From: Mucilaginibacter glaciei
GTDB lineage: Bacteria; Bacteroidota; Bacteroidia; Sphingobacteriales; Sphingobacteriaceae
Length of the DNA stretch: 64,000 bases
Direction: 5' to 3'
Assembly (NCBI RefSeq): GCF_014773245.1
Contig: NZ_JACWMX010000009.1
Coordinates: forward strand, 88,662-152,661
Shown here: positions 47,744-58,011 of the stretch, in pieces
How the letters are laid out: every line of letters starts with the position of its first letter
How positions within the stretch are numbered: the first letter of the stretch is position 1
Program-made: the position numbers and the translations under genes
Notes under the pieces: generated by a model
Databases searched by the model: none
What the model saw: the letters and a program-made list of their open reading frames with translations, nothing else
What the model was told of the DNA's origin: nothing

Positions 47744-50700
47744 ATGGCATTTAACAGCAGTAAAAAACTGGCCGGTAATATGTCCGCCATCAGCATCGCT
47801 CTGAATTATATCGGGCAGCAATTGTCCGAAGATGAAATAACCGTATTAAAGAATTATGCAGGGTTCGGCGGCATTAAAGCAGTACTGTTTCCGGCAGGCC
47901 GCGAGGACGACTGGCAGAAATTTGATATATCACAGGCTGACCTCAAACTTTGGCCGCAGGTCATACAGCTCCATGAACTGCTGCGGGAAAAGCTATCGGA
48001 AAAGGATTATAAACGCGCGTTTGATTCCATCATTAATAGCGTCAATACCGCTTTTTATACCCCGGATTTTATCCCGGATGCGGTTTATAAAGCTTTAACA
48101 GAAAACAGCGTTTTTCCACGCAGGCTATATGAAACGAGTGCAGGAGCGGGCGTTTTTGTTACGGAAGCCGTCAAGATCTTTCCAAACCTGGAAACGGTAA
48201 ACGCGGTTGAAAAAGACATTCTCACCGGAAAGATACTAACCGTTTTGAGCCAGGCTATCAGCAACAAGATTTCCGTGCAGGTAAAAGGGCTGGAAGAAAC
48301 AGCCCCGAATGAAAAAGGCCAGTCTGATCTGGTAATCAGTAATATTCCCTTTGGCAATTTCTCTGTACACGACCCGGCATTTAACAGCAGCGGGATCTCA
48401 TCCCGAATCCACAATTACTTTTTCGCGAAAGGCCTGGACAAGCTGGCAGACGGCGGGGTATTGGCTTACCTGGTCACCGATGGCTTTTTAAACAGCCCGT
48501 CCAATGATACCGCCCGTAAATACCTGTTCACTTCGGCGGATATGGTCAGTGTTTCGGTATTGCCTGCTAACCTGATGAAGGAAAACGCCAATGTGGAAGT
48601 CGGTACGCATCTCGTTATCGTGCAGAAAAACGATGCCAAGCAAACCTTGACCGAAGCGGAAAGCCTGCTGATCGATACGGTTGAACAAACCGGTAGTAAA
48701 GGCAAGTATAATATGAATGCCTACTTACTAAAGCATCCCGAACTGGTATTAGGCGACGAGATGATTGAAGATACGAATGCTTATGGACAGGCTAACCTTA
48801 CCGTATGGCATAACGGCGACATGGCCGATATTGCCCGGGAACTGCAATTCCAGGCTTACCGGGGTTTTTATGAAAACTTCGATCATGCCAAATGGCAGGC
48901 GATCAGTTTCAGCCAGCAGCAATCAGCGGGCCGCAAATTCACTTTTTTACCCGTACCTGAAGTAACGGAGAGTAATGCTGCCGGGCAATTAGGCTTGTTT
49001 GATGCCGCCCCCGTAGAAAATAATAACAAAGCGCAATCTTACCTTGACGACACCGACAGGTTCAACGTGGACAACAGTACCGCCCGCCTGATCAGCACGA
49101 TAAGAACGACAGCCAAACCGGCGCACGATAGTATCATCATGCTTACCGCAAGGGCTAAAAACAGCAACCGCTACCTGTATAAATTATACAGTAACGTAGC
49201 GGAGATCTCTGTATCAGCCAAATGGCTGACCGGGCAATCGCTGGGGAATGATCTGGATATACTGGCCGCCAAACTTAAATACTTCGCTTACGATTTCCGC
49301 TATGAAGGCGATACCAGCCTGGAATCTTCCTTTAAGATCTCACCAGACCGCCCCAAGGCTTTTACCGACCTGAAACCATTTTATGAAAAAGGTACATTGG
49401 TGCTTTTTGAAGGCCGGGCCGGGTTGATCACGGAACCTAATAATGGTGAGGCTGAATTTAAGCCGCTGGATGTTCAGGATAACCTGGCTTTTTACCGCAC
49501 GTATATTTTATTGCGGGACACCTACCTGCAACTTTCTGCACTGGAAGCGGAGCATAAAGTTCAGTACCCGGAACTGCGTAAAGCGCTTAACCAGCATTAC
49601 GACACTTTTATTGAAAAGAATGGTGAGCTGAACAGGGCCTTTAATCGTTCCCGTATTCTGGCGGATGCCGCTTTTGGCTTTAAGATAATTGCCTCGCTGG
49701 AACTAAAAGAAAACGACAAATTCCTGCGCTCAGATATATTTCACGGCCCGTTATTTCCACAAGAGGCTGCTTTTAAAACAAGCGACCCAGCGGATGCCCT
49801 GGCCCGTTGCTTAAATGATCTGGGCAGGGTCGATCTGGACCTGATCGCTGAAATAACAGGTTTATCAGAGGGGGATGTTATCTATCAGCTGGAAAAGCAG
49901 ATCCTGTTTAATCCTGAGCGAAATTTATGGGAAACCACCGATAATTATCTGTCCGGTAATGTGGTCGCCAAATTGCAGATCGCGGAGCAGGCCGTAAAGG
50001 ATGAACCGGAGAACTTTCAGTTGCTGCGTAGCCTGACAGCTATCCGCAGGATTCAACCCGATAAGATCCCGTTTGAACTCCTGGATTTTAATCTCGGGGA
50101 ACGCTGGCTCCCGGTTAGTTATTATGAGCGTTTCGCAACTGACCTGTTTAAACTGGATACCGAAATAAACTATTTCTTATCCGTAGATACTTTTAAAGTG
50201 ACCTATGGTAAAGGTAATACCACGACTGATGAAGAATTCGCGGTGGTTCCCAAACAAAGCGATAAGCTTACCGGCCGTACCCTACTGGAACATGCGCTGG
50301 AAAATACTTCACCGCATATTACTTACCCGGTCGAGATCGACGGCAGGGTAAAGCGGTACCCTGATACCGAAGCGATACAGGCTTCACACCGGAAGATTGA
50401 AAATATCCGTAACCGTTATACGGAATGGTTGCGGGAACTCCCGCCTGAAGATAAACAGCGAATAGAGAAGTTATACAATGACACGTTTAACTGCTATGTA
50501 CTCCGCGAATACGACGGGAGCCACCTGAAGTTTCCGGGCCTCGACCTCAAAGGGTTGGATATACCGAATCTCTACAGCTCACAAAAAGATGCCGCCTGGC
50601 GCATTATTCAGAACCGGGGGGCGTTGGTTGACCACGAAGTAGGCCTCGGTAAAACACTGACCATGATTGTAGCAGCCATGGAAATGAAAAGGCTTGGCAT

Positions 50701-53209
50701 CATTCACAAACCGATGATTCTCGCTTTAAAAGCGAATGTCAGTGCTATCAGGGATACGTTCCGCTTAGCTTATCCGAATGCGCGAATATTGGCACCGGGT
50801 GAAAATGACTACCTGCCCGCCCGCCGGCAACGGCTGTTTCATGAGATCAAAAATAATAACTGGGACTGCGTGATCCTGACCCATGACCAGTTTGGCATGA
50901 TCCCGCAGTCACCCGAAATACAGCGGGAGATATTTCAAACGGAACTGGATAACGTAACCCGTGACTTGCATACGTTGGGAACACTGGGGGTGGCTATCAA
51001 CAAGTCCATGCTCAAAGGCCTGGAGATTCGCAAGAACAACCTCAACGTGCAGCTCAATGCGGTGCTTTACGCGATTGATAACCGCAAAGATACCGGGATC
51101 AACTTTCAGGAAATGGAGGTAGATCACCTGTTTATCGATGAGTCGCATAAGTTCAAGAACCTTACTTTTACCACGAGGCACAACCGGGTGGCTGGGCTGG
51201 GCAATATGGCCGGTAGCCAGAAAGCCCTCAATATGCTTTTCGCCATCCGGACATTACAGGAGAAGTTCAACGCCGACCTTTGTGTGACCTTTCTTTCAGG
51301 TACGCCGATCTCCAACAGCCTCACAGAAATGTACCTGATCTTTAAGTACCTCCGGCCTAATGAAATGGAACGGCAGCAGATCAGTAATTTTGATGCCTGG
51401 GCTGCGGTGTATGCACGTAAAACGGTTGACTTTGAATTCAGCGTTACCAATGAGATCCGGGCAAAGGAACGCTTCCGTTATTTTATTAAAGTTCCTGAAC
51501 TGGCCCGTTTTTATAATGAAATAACAGATTATAAAACAGCCGTTCATATCAGCCTGGATAAGCCGGTTATTGATGAAGTGCTGGTCAATATCCCCCCAAC
51601 GCCGGAACAACAGGACTTTACCCGAAGGCTGATGAAGTTTGCCAAAACCGGCGATGCCACCGTGATCGGCCGGCAGCCACTCACCGCGACGGAAGATTTG
51701 GGACGGATGCTGATCGCTACCAACTATGCCAAGAAGATGGCGGTTGATATGCGACTGGTCAGCGATAGCCGATACGGTGATCATCCGGGAAACAAGGTCA
51801 GTATCTGCGCCCGTAACGTGGCGATTGAATACCGGCAAAGTTCCGAACACAAGGGTACGCAGATCATATTCAGCGATATTGGAACGCCAAAACCAGATAG
51901 CTTTAACATCTATGATGCACTGAAGGATAAGCTGGTCAATGACTTTGACATCCCCGCCGCCGAAATCACTTTTATCCATGACTGGACAGACAGACAGAAG
52001 CCGGAACTGTTCCGTAAAATGAATGCCGGGCTGATCCGGGTACTCATCGGAAGTACCGAGAAAGCCGGCACTGGTTTGAATGTCCAAAAGCGCGTAGTAG
52101 CTATGCACCACCTGGATATTCCCTGGAAACCATCCGAGCTGGAGCAGCGGGATGGCCGGGGTGCAAGGCAGGGTAACTGGCTGGCAAAAATGTTCTTTGG
52201 CAATAAAGTAAGGAACTACATCTATGCCGTCGAGCAGTCGCTGGACAATTACAAGTTCAATTTATTGAAGAATAAGCAAACGTTTATCAGCCAGATGAAG
52301 AAGAGTGAGCTGAGTGTCCGCACGTTGGATGAAGGCGCTATGGATGAACAGAGTGGTATGAATTTCTCTGAATACATCGCTATCCTTTCCGGCGATACTT
52401 CCCTGTTGGAAAAGACTAAAGTAGAAAAGAAGGTAGCTGAACTGGAGGGTAACAAATCCTCTCATTTTAAGGATGTGGCGCGGAGCCGTTATCTTTTGGA
52501 AGATACAGAGCACAAAAAAGCCGACACAGCCTCCACGCTTGAAAAGCTGGTGACCGACGAATTAGCCTACCTTAAAGTCCTGAAACAGGATGCGAAAGGC
52601 AATAAGCTGAACCCGGTAAAGATGCTGGATAAAATGGAGGCTGATTCGGTAGCCATTGGCAAAAGGGTCATTGACCTCTACAAAAAATGGGAGCCTGAAC
52701 ACGCGGAACATTCCGCCTATAAATTCGGCGAATTGTATGGGTTTAGTCTTTTTGTAAACCGGCAGTTAGCCTGGGTTCAAACTGATCAGGGCAGTAAATA
52801 CGAATATGTAAGTAGCCTCTATGCGGAAAGTGATGCCACCGGGATCAAGTATATGCGCAATAACGGTATTCCGAATATTGATAATCCTAAAACTGCTGCT
52901 AAATACTTCCTGAACGCTATCGACAATGTTGGCTCCCTGGTAGTTAAATACCGGGATAAACTGGCGGCGCTGGAAAAGGAAATACCTGTTATTCGTGAAT
53001 TAACCCAGAAGCCGTTTGAACAGGAAGCAAAACTGGCCGCTTTAAAGATCGAACTGGGAAATCTGGAACAGGAGATCAGCCGGAAGATCGCTGAAAAGCA
53101 GCAGGAAACAGAACCCGAAGAGACACTTGATCATTCGGAAAACATGCGACCGTTACGCTTACAAACTTTCGAGCGGCAGGATTATCCGGCGAACGGACTC
53201 GGACGCTGA
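47744..53209 (+). CDS. Giant N6-adenine methylase plus SNF2-type helicase
   Basis: 1821 residues. The N-terminal part (to about residue 320) is a Rossmann methylase with 'ETSAGAGVFVTEAV' and a catalytic NPPF-like motif 'NIPFGNF' near residue 200. The C-terminal part is a superfamily 2 helicase: Walker A 'HEVGLGKTLTMIV' near 966, 'DESHKFKNL' near 1131 and motif VI 'ELEQRDGRGARQGN' near 1466, with a coiled-coil tail. Such fusions occur in Bacteroidota and other conjugative elements and are thought to protect or process incoming DNA. The gene has a strong GAGGAGG ribosome-binding site, rare in this phylum. Confidence 0.85.
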   Translation: MAFNSSKKLAGNMSAISIALNYIGQQLSEDEITVLKNYAGFGGIKAVLFPAGREDDWQKFDISQADLKLWPQVIQLHELLREKLSEKDYKRAFDSIINSVNTAFYTPDFIPDAVYKALTENSVFPRRLYETSAGAGVFVTEAVKIFPNLETVNAVEKDILTGKILTVLSQAISNKISVQVKGLEETAPNEKGQSDLVISNIPFGNFSVHDPAFNSSGISSRIHNYFFAKGLDKLADGGVLAYLVTDGFLNSPSNDTARKYLFTSADMVSVSVLPANLMKENANVEVGTHLVIVQKNDAKQTLTEAESLLIDTVEQTGSKGKYNMNAYLLKHPELVLGDEMIEDTNAYGQANLTVWHNGDMADIARELQFQAYRGFYENFDHAKWQAISFSQQQSAGRKFTFLPVPEVTESNAAGQLGLFDAAPVENNNKAQSYLDDTDRFNVDNSTARLISTIRTTAKPAHDSIIMLTARAKNSNRYLYKLYSNVAEISVSAKWLTGQSLGNDLDILAAKLKYFAYDFRYEGDTSLESSFKISPDRPKAFTDLKPFYEKGTLVLFEGRAGLITEPNNGEAEFKPLDVQDNLAFYRTYILLRDTYLQLSALEAEHKVQYPELRKALNQHYDTFIEKNGELNRAFNRSRILADAAFGFKIIASLELKENDKFLRSDIFHGPLFPQEAAFKTSDPADALARCLNDLGRVDLDLIAEITGLSEGDVIYQLEKQILFNPERNLWETTDNYLSGNVVAKLQIAEQAVKDEPENFQLLRSLTAIRRIQPDKIPFELLDFNLGERWLPVSYYERFATDLFKLDTEINYFLSVDTFKVTYGKGNTTTDEEFAVVPKQSDKLTGRTLLEHALENTSPHITYPVEIDGRVKRYPDTEAIQASHRKIENIRNRYTEWLRELPPEDKQRIEKLYNDTFNCYVLREYDGSHLKFPGLDLKGLDIPNLYSSQKDAAWRIIQNRGALVDHEVGLGKTLTMIVAAMEMKRLGIIHKPMILALKANVSAIRDTFRLAYPNARILAPGENDYLPARRQRLFHEIKNNNWDCVILTHDQFGMIPQSPEIQREIFQTELDNVTRDLHTLGTLGVAINKSMLKGLEIRKNNLNVQLNAVLYAIDNRKDTGINFQEMEVDHLFIDESHKFKNLTFTTRHNRVAGLGNMAGSQKALNMLFAIRTLQEKFNADLCVTFLSGTPISNSLTEMYLIFKYLRPNEMERQQISNFDAWAAVYARKTVDFEFSVTNEIRAKERFRYFIKVPELARFYNEITDYKTAVHISLDKPVIDEVLVNIPPTPEQQDFTRRLMKFAKTGDATVIGRQPLTATEDLGRMLIATNYAKKMAVDMRLVSDSRYGDHPGNKVSICARNVAIEYRQSSEHKGTQIIFSDIGTPKPDSFNIYDALKDKLVNDFDIPAAEITFIHDWTDRQKPELFRKMNAGLIRVLIGSTEKAGTGLNVQKRVVAMHHLDIPWKPSELEQRDGRGARQGNWLAKMFFGNKVRNYIYAVEQSLDNYKFNLLKNKQTFISQMKKSELSVRTLDEGAMDEQSGMNFSEYIAILSGDTSLLEKTKVEKKVAELEGNKSSHFKDVARSRYLLEDTEHKKADTASTLEKLVTDELAYLKVLKQDAKGNKLNPVKMLDKMEADSVAIGKRVIDLYKKWEPEHAEHSAYKFGELYGFSLFVNRQLAWVQTDQGSKYEYVSSLYAESDATGIKYMRNNGIPNIDNPKTAAKYFLNAIDNVGSLVVKYRDKLAALEKEIPVIRELTQKPFEQEAKLAALKIELGNLEQEISRKIAEKQQETEPEETLDHSENMRPLRLQTFERQDYPANGLGR

Positions 53210-53251
53210 CCTTGAGTGGTTTTTACTTAAATCTTTTACCAAAACAAATCT

Positions 53252-55246
53252 ATGGAAGAAACACGGGAACAGCAGAAGCTGCATGGCTTTCTGCAATGCG
53301 GTATTTACATTTCTATACTCTTAGAGGCTGCAATTTTCGTCTATCACAACGCCCCGTTTTGGGGCTTTTTTTTTAGCCCGCTGGACAAACTTGCGCACAT
53401 CGTCATTTACAGCAAACTCATCTACAGTAAGCTGGCCACATTTACATTGATCTGCCTGGTGAGCGTAGGAACGCTGTCAAAAAAAGAAACAGATCTCGAC
53501 CCTCAGCAGCACATTGTTTACCCTTTACTGGCCGGCTTACTGTTGTTTTTTGGCAGCATCGCTTGCCAGGGCAGGGCATCACCCATCGCGTGCGCATACA
53601 CGAGATGGTATGACCTGATCTATATGGTTTGCTCTTTCACCGGTGCCATACTGATCAGCCTTTCTATGGACAATATCTCTAAGATGATTAAGTCCGGGCT
53701 TGGTAAGGATAAGTGGAACACGGAAGCGGAAAGCTTTATGCAGCCGGTTAAAAAGGTGGAAACACCGTATTCGGTAAATATCCCTATGCTCTTTTACCAT
53801 GAACGCAAAGTACGTCAGGGATGGATCAATATCTGTAACGTATTTCGCGGCACTATCGTGATCGGTACTCCCGGTTCAGGTAAAAGCTTTTCCATAGTTA
53901 ACCCTTTTATCCGGCAGCTGATCGCCAAAGAATTCGCTGTTTGCCTGTATGACTTCAAGTTCCCGGACTTAGGGCAGATCGCTTACTATCACTATCTGAA
54001 AGCGAAGCAGGAAGGAAAAATGAAAGGTTATGCGTTTCATGTGCTCAACCTGAATGATCCTGAAAACAGCCGCCGCATCAATCCCTGGCGGGCGGATTAT
54101 ATCCGCTCGCTGGCAGACGCGGCAGAAACCGCGGAAGGGCTGGTGGAAGCGCTGAAGAAAGGCGACCGTTCCGGCGGAAGTGACCAGTTCTTTACGCAGT
54201 CGGCCATCAACTTCCTGGCATCCTGTATTTACTTCCTCAGCAAGTACGCCAACGGTAAATATTCCAGTCTGCCCCATGTTCTTGCCTTGCTCAACTGTAC
54301 TTACGAAGAAATATTCAACGTACTGGTAGCCGAGCCGGAACTGCGTTCCCTGCTCTCCCCGTTCATGAGCGCCTACCAGGCCAAAGCTTTTGACCAGCTT
54401 GAAGGACAGGTCGGAACGCTGAAGATATTTATTAGTCGCCTGTCTACCAAGGAAACATTCTGGGTGTTTTCGGGCGATGATTTTAACCTGAAAATATCAG
54501 ATAAAAATACCCCTGGCATACTCGTCCTGGCGAATGATCCCAATACGCAGAACATCAACTCGGCCTGCTATTCTATCGTAATTAACCGGTTGACGAAACT
54601 GATCAACACCAAAGGCAACTTGCCTTCGGCACTCATTATTGATGAGGTACCTACCTTGTTTGTACATAAGGTGGAAAACCTGATCGCTACAGCGAGAAGC
54701 AATAAAGTGGCGGTATTGATGGGCTTGCAGGAATTGCCGCAATTTAATCAGCAGTACGGCAAAGATACCGCCGCAACCATCACTTCTGTCATCGGGAACG
54801 TGCTATCCGGTTCTGTTCGAAACAAGGAAACGCTCGAATGGCTGGAACGCATCCTGGGTAAGTCCAAGCAGATCGGAGAAGGGCTTTCTATTGATCGTAA
54901 TAAAACTTCTACCTCCCTAAATGAAAAGTTGGAAGTGCTGATACCTGCCGGGAAGATAGCCTCGCTCAGTGCGGGCGAAATGGTGGGTGTTATCGCCGCC
55001 GATGCACAGGAGAAATTTACAGGGCAGTTTGAAACGTCTGCCATCAACTGCCGGATCAATCTGGATATGGCAGCCATCTCGGGAGAGGAAAAGAATTACA
55101 GGCCGCTACCCGCCTTCTACGATTTTAACGGGCAGCGGAACGAAAAACTAACACAGAACTTCAATAGGATCAGCCAGGAAGTACAGGACCTGGTGCTCCA
55201 GTTCCGTTCGCTGCCGTCCAATTCACCAAAAGCAAAAACCAAATAA
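53252..55246 (+). CDS. VirD4/TraG-family coupling protein
   Basis: 664 residues. Four N-terminal hydrophobic segments are followed by the TraG/VirD4 ATPase with Walker A 'VIGTPGSGKSFSIVNP' near residue 205 and Walker B 'ALIIDEVPTLF' near 460. It couples the relaxosome to the secretion channel. The N-terminus matches Bacteroidota MobC/TraG coupling proteins, so the start is credible although an intrinsic-terminator-like hairpin lies within codons 34-41 (53351-53374). Confidence 0.88.
   Translation: MEETREQQKLHGFLQCGIYISILLEAAIFVYHNAPFWGFFFSPLDKLAHIVIYSKLIYSKLATFTLICLVSVGTLSKKETDLDPQQHIVYPLLAGLLLFFGSIACQGRASPIACAYTRWYDLIYMVCSFTGAILISLSMDNISKMIKSGLGKDKWNTEAESFMQPVKKVETPYSVNIPMLFYHERKVRQGWINICNVFRGTIVIGTPGSGKSFSIVNPFIRQLIAKEFAVCLYDFKFPDLGQIAYYHYLKAKQEGKMKGYAFHVLNLNDPENSRRINPWRADYIRSLADAAETAEGLVEALKKGDRSGGSDQFFTQSAINFLASCIYFLSKYANGKYSSLPHVLALLNCTYEEIFNVLVAEPELRSLLSPFMSAYQAKAFDQLEGQVGTLKIFISRLSTKETFWVFSGDDFNLKISDKNTPGILVLANDPNTQNINSACYSIVINRLTKLINTKGNLPSALIIDEVPTLFVHKVENLIATARSNKVAVLMGLQELPQFNQQYGKDTAATITSVIGNVLSGSVRNKETLEWLERILGKSKQIGEGLSIDRNKTSTSLNEKLEVLIPAGKIASLSAGEMVGVIAADAQEKFTGQFETSAINCRINLDMAAISGEEKNYRPLPAFYDFNGQRNEKLTQNFNRISQEVQDLVLQFRSLPSNSPKAKTK
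53351..53374 (+). terminator. Terminator-like hairpin inside the coupling-protein gene
   Basis: GCCCC (53351-53355), five-base loop, GGGGC (53361-53365), then nine T. It has the exact form of an intrinsic terminator but codes for 'APFWGFFF' within the second membrane segment region. It would lower read-through unless suppressed by translating ribosomes. Confidence 0.55.
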
Positions 55247-55247
55247 A

Positions 55248-55658
55248 ATGAAAAATGAAAGTTTAAACGGCACCCTCGTTATGGTCAGTCCGGATCTGGA
55301 GAACGATCCGGCAAAAGGGCAGGGAAAGATCGCGCTGGTTAATTATGAAAGCCTGCACGACAATGAAATTTATGTGGCATTTGATAATGGCCAGGAAGCT
55401 GTCTATCATCCCGACGCACTGCTTCGACTGAAAGGTAAAGAAGAAATACTTGCGGAACTAATGGATAATGGTTCGGAGATACGTGGTGACGACTATAAAG
55501 ACCTGTATAAGATAACCATGCTCCAGGACAGGGGAACGGCGAAAGCGGAATGGCAGGCACTGGAAATCGCACAGCAGAATCCACGCATAAAAAATGCGGC
55601 GCTGGAACCGGCAAAGCCAGGTATAGCCATAGAACTTCAAAAATCTTATTCCAGATGA
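55248..55658 (+). CDS. Hypothetical protein of the conjugative element
   Basis: 136 residues, no signal peptide or membrane segment. The N-terminal half is beta-rich ('GTLVMVSPDLENDPAKGQGK', 'IYVAFDNGQEAVYHPDALLR'), resembling a KOW/SH3-like fold. It starts one base after the coupling-protein stop, and its stop overlaps the M23 gene start (ATGA). Family not recognised. Confidence 0.65.
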   Translation: MKNESLNGTLVMVSPDLENDPAKGQGKIALVNYESLHDNEIYVAFDNGQEAVYHPDALLRLKGKEEILAELMDNGSEIRGDDYKDLYKITMLQDRGTAKAEWQALEIAQQNPRIKNAALEPAKPGIAIELQKSYSR

Positions 55659-56083
55659 AAATGCTGGTCTGCTTCTGCATTATCTGCCTCCCCCTTAAAA
55701 ATTTATACATCACCTCATCATTTGGCTACCGCAGACACCCACTCACAGGCAACTACGCCTTTCATAACGGAATCGACTTCCGGGCAAGATCAGACACCGT
55801 TTACGCCATCATGGATGGCGTGGTCAGCAATACCGGCTATGATAGTTCACTTGGAGTGAGTGTTGCTTTAGATCATAGTGATTTGACTTCTGTCTACGGT
55901 CACCTAAGCCAGTTATTCGTAAGGCCGGGTGAACCCATACAAGCCGGGCAGCCTATCGGCATTACCGGCGGAACAGGTAAGGTCACGGGTGAACACCTGC
56001 ATTTCAGTATTCGCATTAAACAACAGTACATCGATCCGATGGACTTTTTCTATCAAAATTTAATTAACAGAAATCATGAGTAA
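55655..56083 (+). CDS. M23 family peptidase of the transfer region
   Basis: 142 residues from ATG 55655. The M23 zinc motifs are complete: 'FHNGIDFRA' (HxxxD), 'VYGHLSQLF' and 'TGEHLHFSIRI' (HxH), preceded by the usual 'ITSSFGYRRHPLTGNY'. The N-terminus is hydrophobic (MLVCFCIICLP), so the enzyme is exported. It probably opens peptidoglycan for the transfer channel. It overlaps both neighbours. Confidence 0.86.
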   Translation: MKMLVCFCIICLPLKNLYITSSFGYRRHPLTGNYAFHNGIDFRARSDTVYAIMDGVVSNTGYDSSLGVSVALDHSDLTSVYGHLSQLFVRPGEPIQAGQPIGITGGTGKVTGEHLHFSIRIKQQYIDPMDFFYQNLINRNHE

Positions 56084-57233
56084 AAACTTCAAACCACTCC
56101 ACGAACAGATTGCAAACAAACTGATCGCGGAATTACAGGCAGAAACATCACCATTCCAGAAACCCTGGACGGACAGTGATGCCCCCGCCTTTACGATCCC
56201 CATTAACCCGACTACCAACAAAAATTACCGTGGGATGAACTCCTTATGGCTCTCCATGCAGGGCCATACCGATCCCAGGTGGATGACACTCAAACAAGCC
56301 GGTTACGCAGGCTACGAAGTGGAAAAAGGTGCCAAAGCCACCCTGATCAATTTTGTCAAAAGAACCAATATTGAGGCGATGAGGGATGTGGATGGGAACA
56401 AGATACTGGATGAGCAGGGTAAAACACAGACCCGTACCACGGAATATGAAAAGCCGGTGATCACTAATGCCTGGGTGTTTAACGCAGAACAAATCAAAGG
56501 AATCCCCCCACTGGCAGAATATCTGAAAGAAAAGCAGGGTGAGCAAACCTGGAGCCCAATTGAAAGGGCTGAACAATTGATCAGCGATAGTAAAGCGGTC
56601 ATTATTCACGGGGGAAATGAAGCCTACTATAATAAAGCCAGCGACCAGATCCGCTTGCCGCTGAAAGAACAGTTCGAAAATGAAACCAAATACTATGCGG
56701 TAGCATTGCACGAGATCGGTCACTGGACGGGCCACCAAACCCGCCTGGATCGCCCGATGGAAGGTCGTTTCGGTTCCGAAGCTTATGCCCGCGAGGAACT
56801 GCGTGCAGAAATTGCCTCACTGATGCTGGGAAGCGAACTGAAGATCGGCCATAATTTCGGGCAGCACGCGGCTTATGTAAATAACTGGATCAAAATTCTG
56901 AAAGATGAACCTTTTGAGCTGTTCCGTGCCTCCTCTGATGCCCAGAAAATATTTGATTATGTGCTGGACATCGGGCAAAAGATAGCCTTAAAGGAGGAGC
57001 GTCCACAAAATCAAACCCTGAAAAAGGGTGATGAGATCGCCTACAATAACAATGTTTATAAAGTGCTGGATAAAAAAGGCAAAACCTTTACCGTAGAAGA
57101 TATGGAGGGCGGCAAAACAAAGGTCAGCCCCAATGACGGCCTTTTTAAATCATTGGTACAGGCAAAAAATAACCCTGCGGAACAGCAGCTCATCGTACAG
57201 GAAGAGGAAGTTTCACATAGCATAGGAAGATAA
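56076..57233 (+). CDS. ardC: ArdC-like anti-restriction protein
   Basis: 385 residues. The N-terminal domain is ArdC-type single-strand DNA binding ('IPINPTTNKNYRGMNSLWLS', 'GYEVEKGAKATLINFVKRTN'), followed by a zincin-like metallopeptidase domain with 'ALHEIGHWTGHQTRLDR' near residue 211 and 'REELRAEIASLML'. A C-terminal KOW-like tail follows. ArdC protects incoming DNA from restriction. It lies in the leading part of accessory genes after the coupling protein. Confidence 0.87.
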   Translation: MSKNFKPLHEQIANKLIAELQAETSPFQKPWTDSDAPAFTIPINPTTNKNYRGMNSLWLSMQGHTDPRWMTLKQAGYAGYEVEKGAKATLINFVKRTNIEAMRDVDGNKILDEQGKTQTRTTEYEKPVITNAWVFNAEQIKGIPPLAEYLKEKQGEQTWSPIERAEQLISDSKAVIIHGGNEAYYNKASDQIRLPLKEQFENETKYYAVALHEIGHWTGHQTRLDRPMEGRFGSEAYAREELRAEIASLMLGSELKIGHNFGQHAAYVNNWIKILKDEPFELFRASSDAQKIFDYVLDIGQKIALKEERPQNQTLKKGDEIAYNNNVYKVLDKKGKTFTVEDMEGGKTKVSPNDGLFKSLVQAKNNPAEQQLIVQEEEVSHSIGR

Positions 57234-57234
57234 G

Positions 57235-58011
57235 ATGAACCTGATCAGCTTTAAAGAAAAGGATCTCCCGTTCCGGGAATTGGAGACCATCGGACTGGCA
57301 GCAGGCGGCCAGCTTTTGTTGAACGTCAATGACCTGAAAGCACTGCTTTCTGGTCGCAGGACGGGCCTGATGCACCTGGAAAACCTGGAAGCAGAAGGCA
57401 TACAGATCAAAGCCATAGATGCCAAAGTATCCCTCCGGCAAAACGAACAGGGTAAAACAGATCTGCTGATCCATCCTATTTACAGGAAACCGGACACGCC
57501 GGATTTCTTGGATGACAACGAAGCACGGCAACTGGAAAAAGGAGAGGTAGAGAACTTCCTGAAAACAACCACAGATAATAAGGGCAATAAAAAGGAGATC
57601 CTGGTGGAATACGATTCGGAAACCCGCGAGTTTATTGTTTCTGACACCGAAAAGATTATGGCACCCGATATGGTCAACAATGAATTTCTTACCCTGGCCC
57701 AAAAAGAAAAATACCGCAAAGGCAAAGAAGTAGAACTGGCCGACAGGACTAAGTTTAATTATTCCGGTACGGATCTTAATGGTATCCGGTCTAACAAGCT
57801 GGCCCTGATTGCTTCTATTGTCATTGACGGCGGGCTTTCTTATATGGTTTACAAAGGGCTGAATGCACTCTTTGGCGAGAAACGTGATGAAAAAGAAGCC
57901 CAAACGTTAAGTCCGGGTTACTACAGCGCTATGGCTGATATTGAAGATCAGCGGCCCGTGGCAACAAATGAACATATCAAATTTGACAGTAAAAGCCGTG
58001 TTACACGGTAA
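57235..58011 (+). CDS. DUF4099/DUF3945-type protein
   Basis: 258 residues: 'LPFRELETIGLAAGGQLLLN', 'VNDLKALLSGRRTGLMHLEN', 'DLLIHPIYRKPDTPDFLDDN' are typical of DUF4099 with its DUF3945 repeat ('LTLAQKEKYRKGKEVELADR'). A hydrophobic segment near residue 200 ('LIASIVIDGGLSYMVYKGL') may be a membrane anchor. The family accompanies ArdC and topoisomerase genes in conjugative elements. One base separates it from ardC, and it overlaps the next gene by one base. Confidence 0.75.
   Translation: MNLISFKEKDLPFRELETIGLAAGGQLLLNVNDLKALLSGRRTGLMHLENLEAEGIQIKAIDAKVSLRQNEQGKTDLLIHPIYRKPDTPDFLDDNEARQLEKGEVENFLKTTTDNKGNKKEILVEYDSETREFIVSDTEKIMAPDMVNNEFLTLAQKEKYRKGKEVELADRTKFNYSGTDLNGIRSNKLALIASIVIDGGLSYMVYKGLNALFGEKRDEKEAQTLSPGYYSAMADIEDQRPVATNEHIKFDSKSRVTR

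Noticed and set aside
51296..52111. 271-codon minus-strand ORF within the methylase-helicase gene
   Set aside because: It lies wholly antisense to strongly conserved helicase motifs and its translation has no recognisable domain.
57190..57903. 237-codon minus-strand ORF
   Set aside because: Antisense to the DUF4099-type gene, which has clear family motifs; Phe/Gln-rich composition is typical of a shadow frame.
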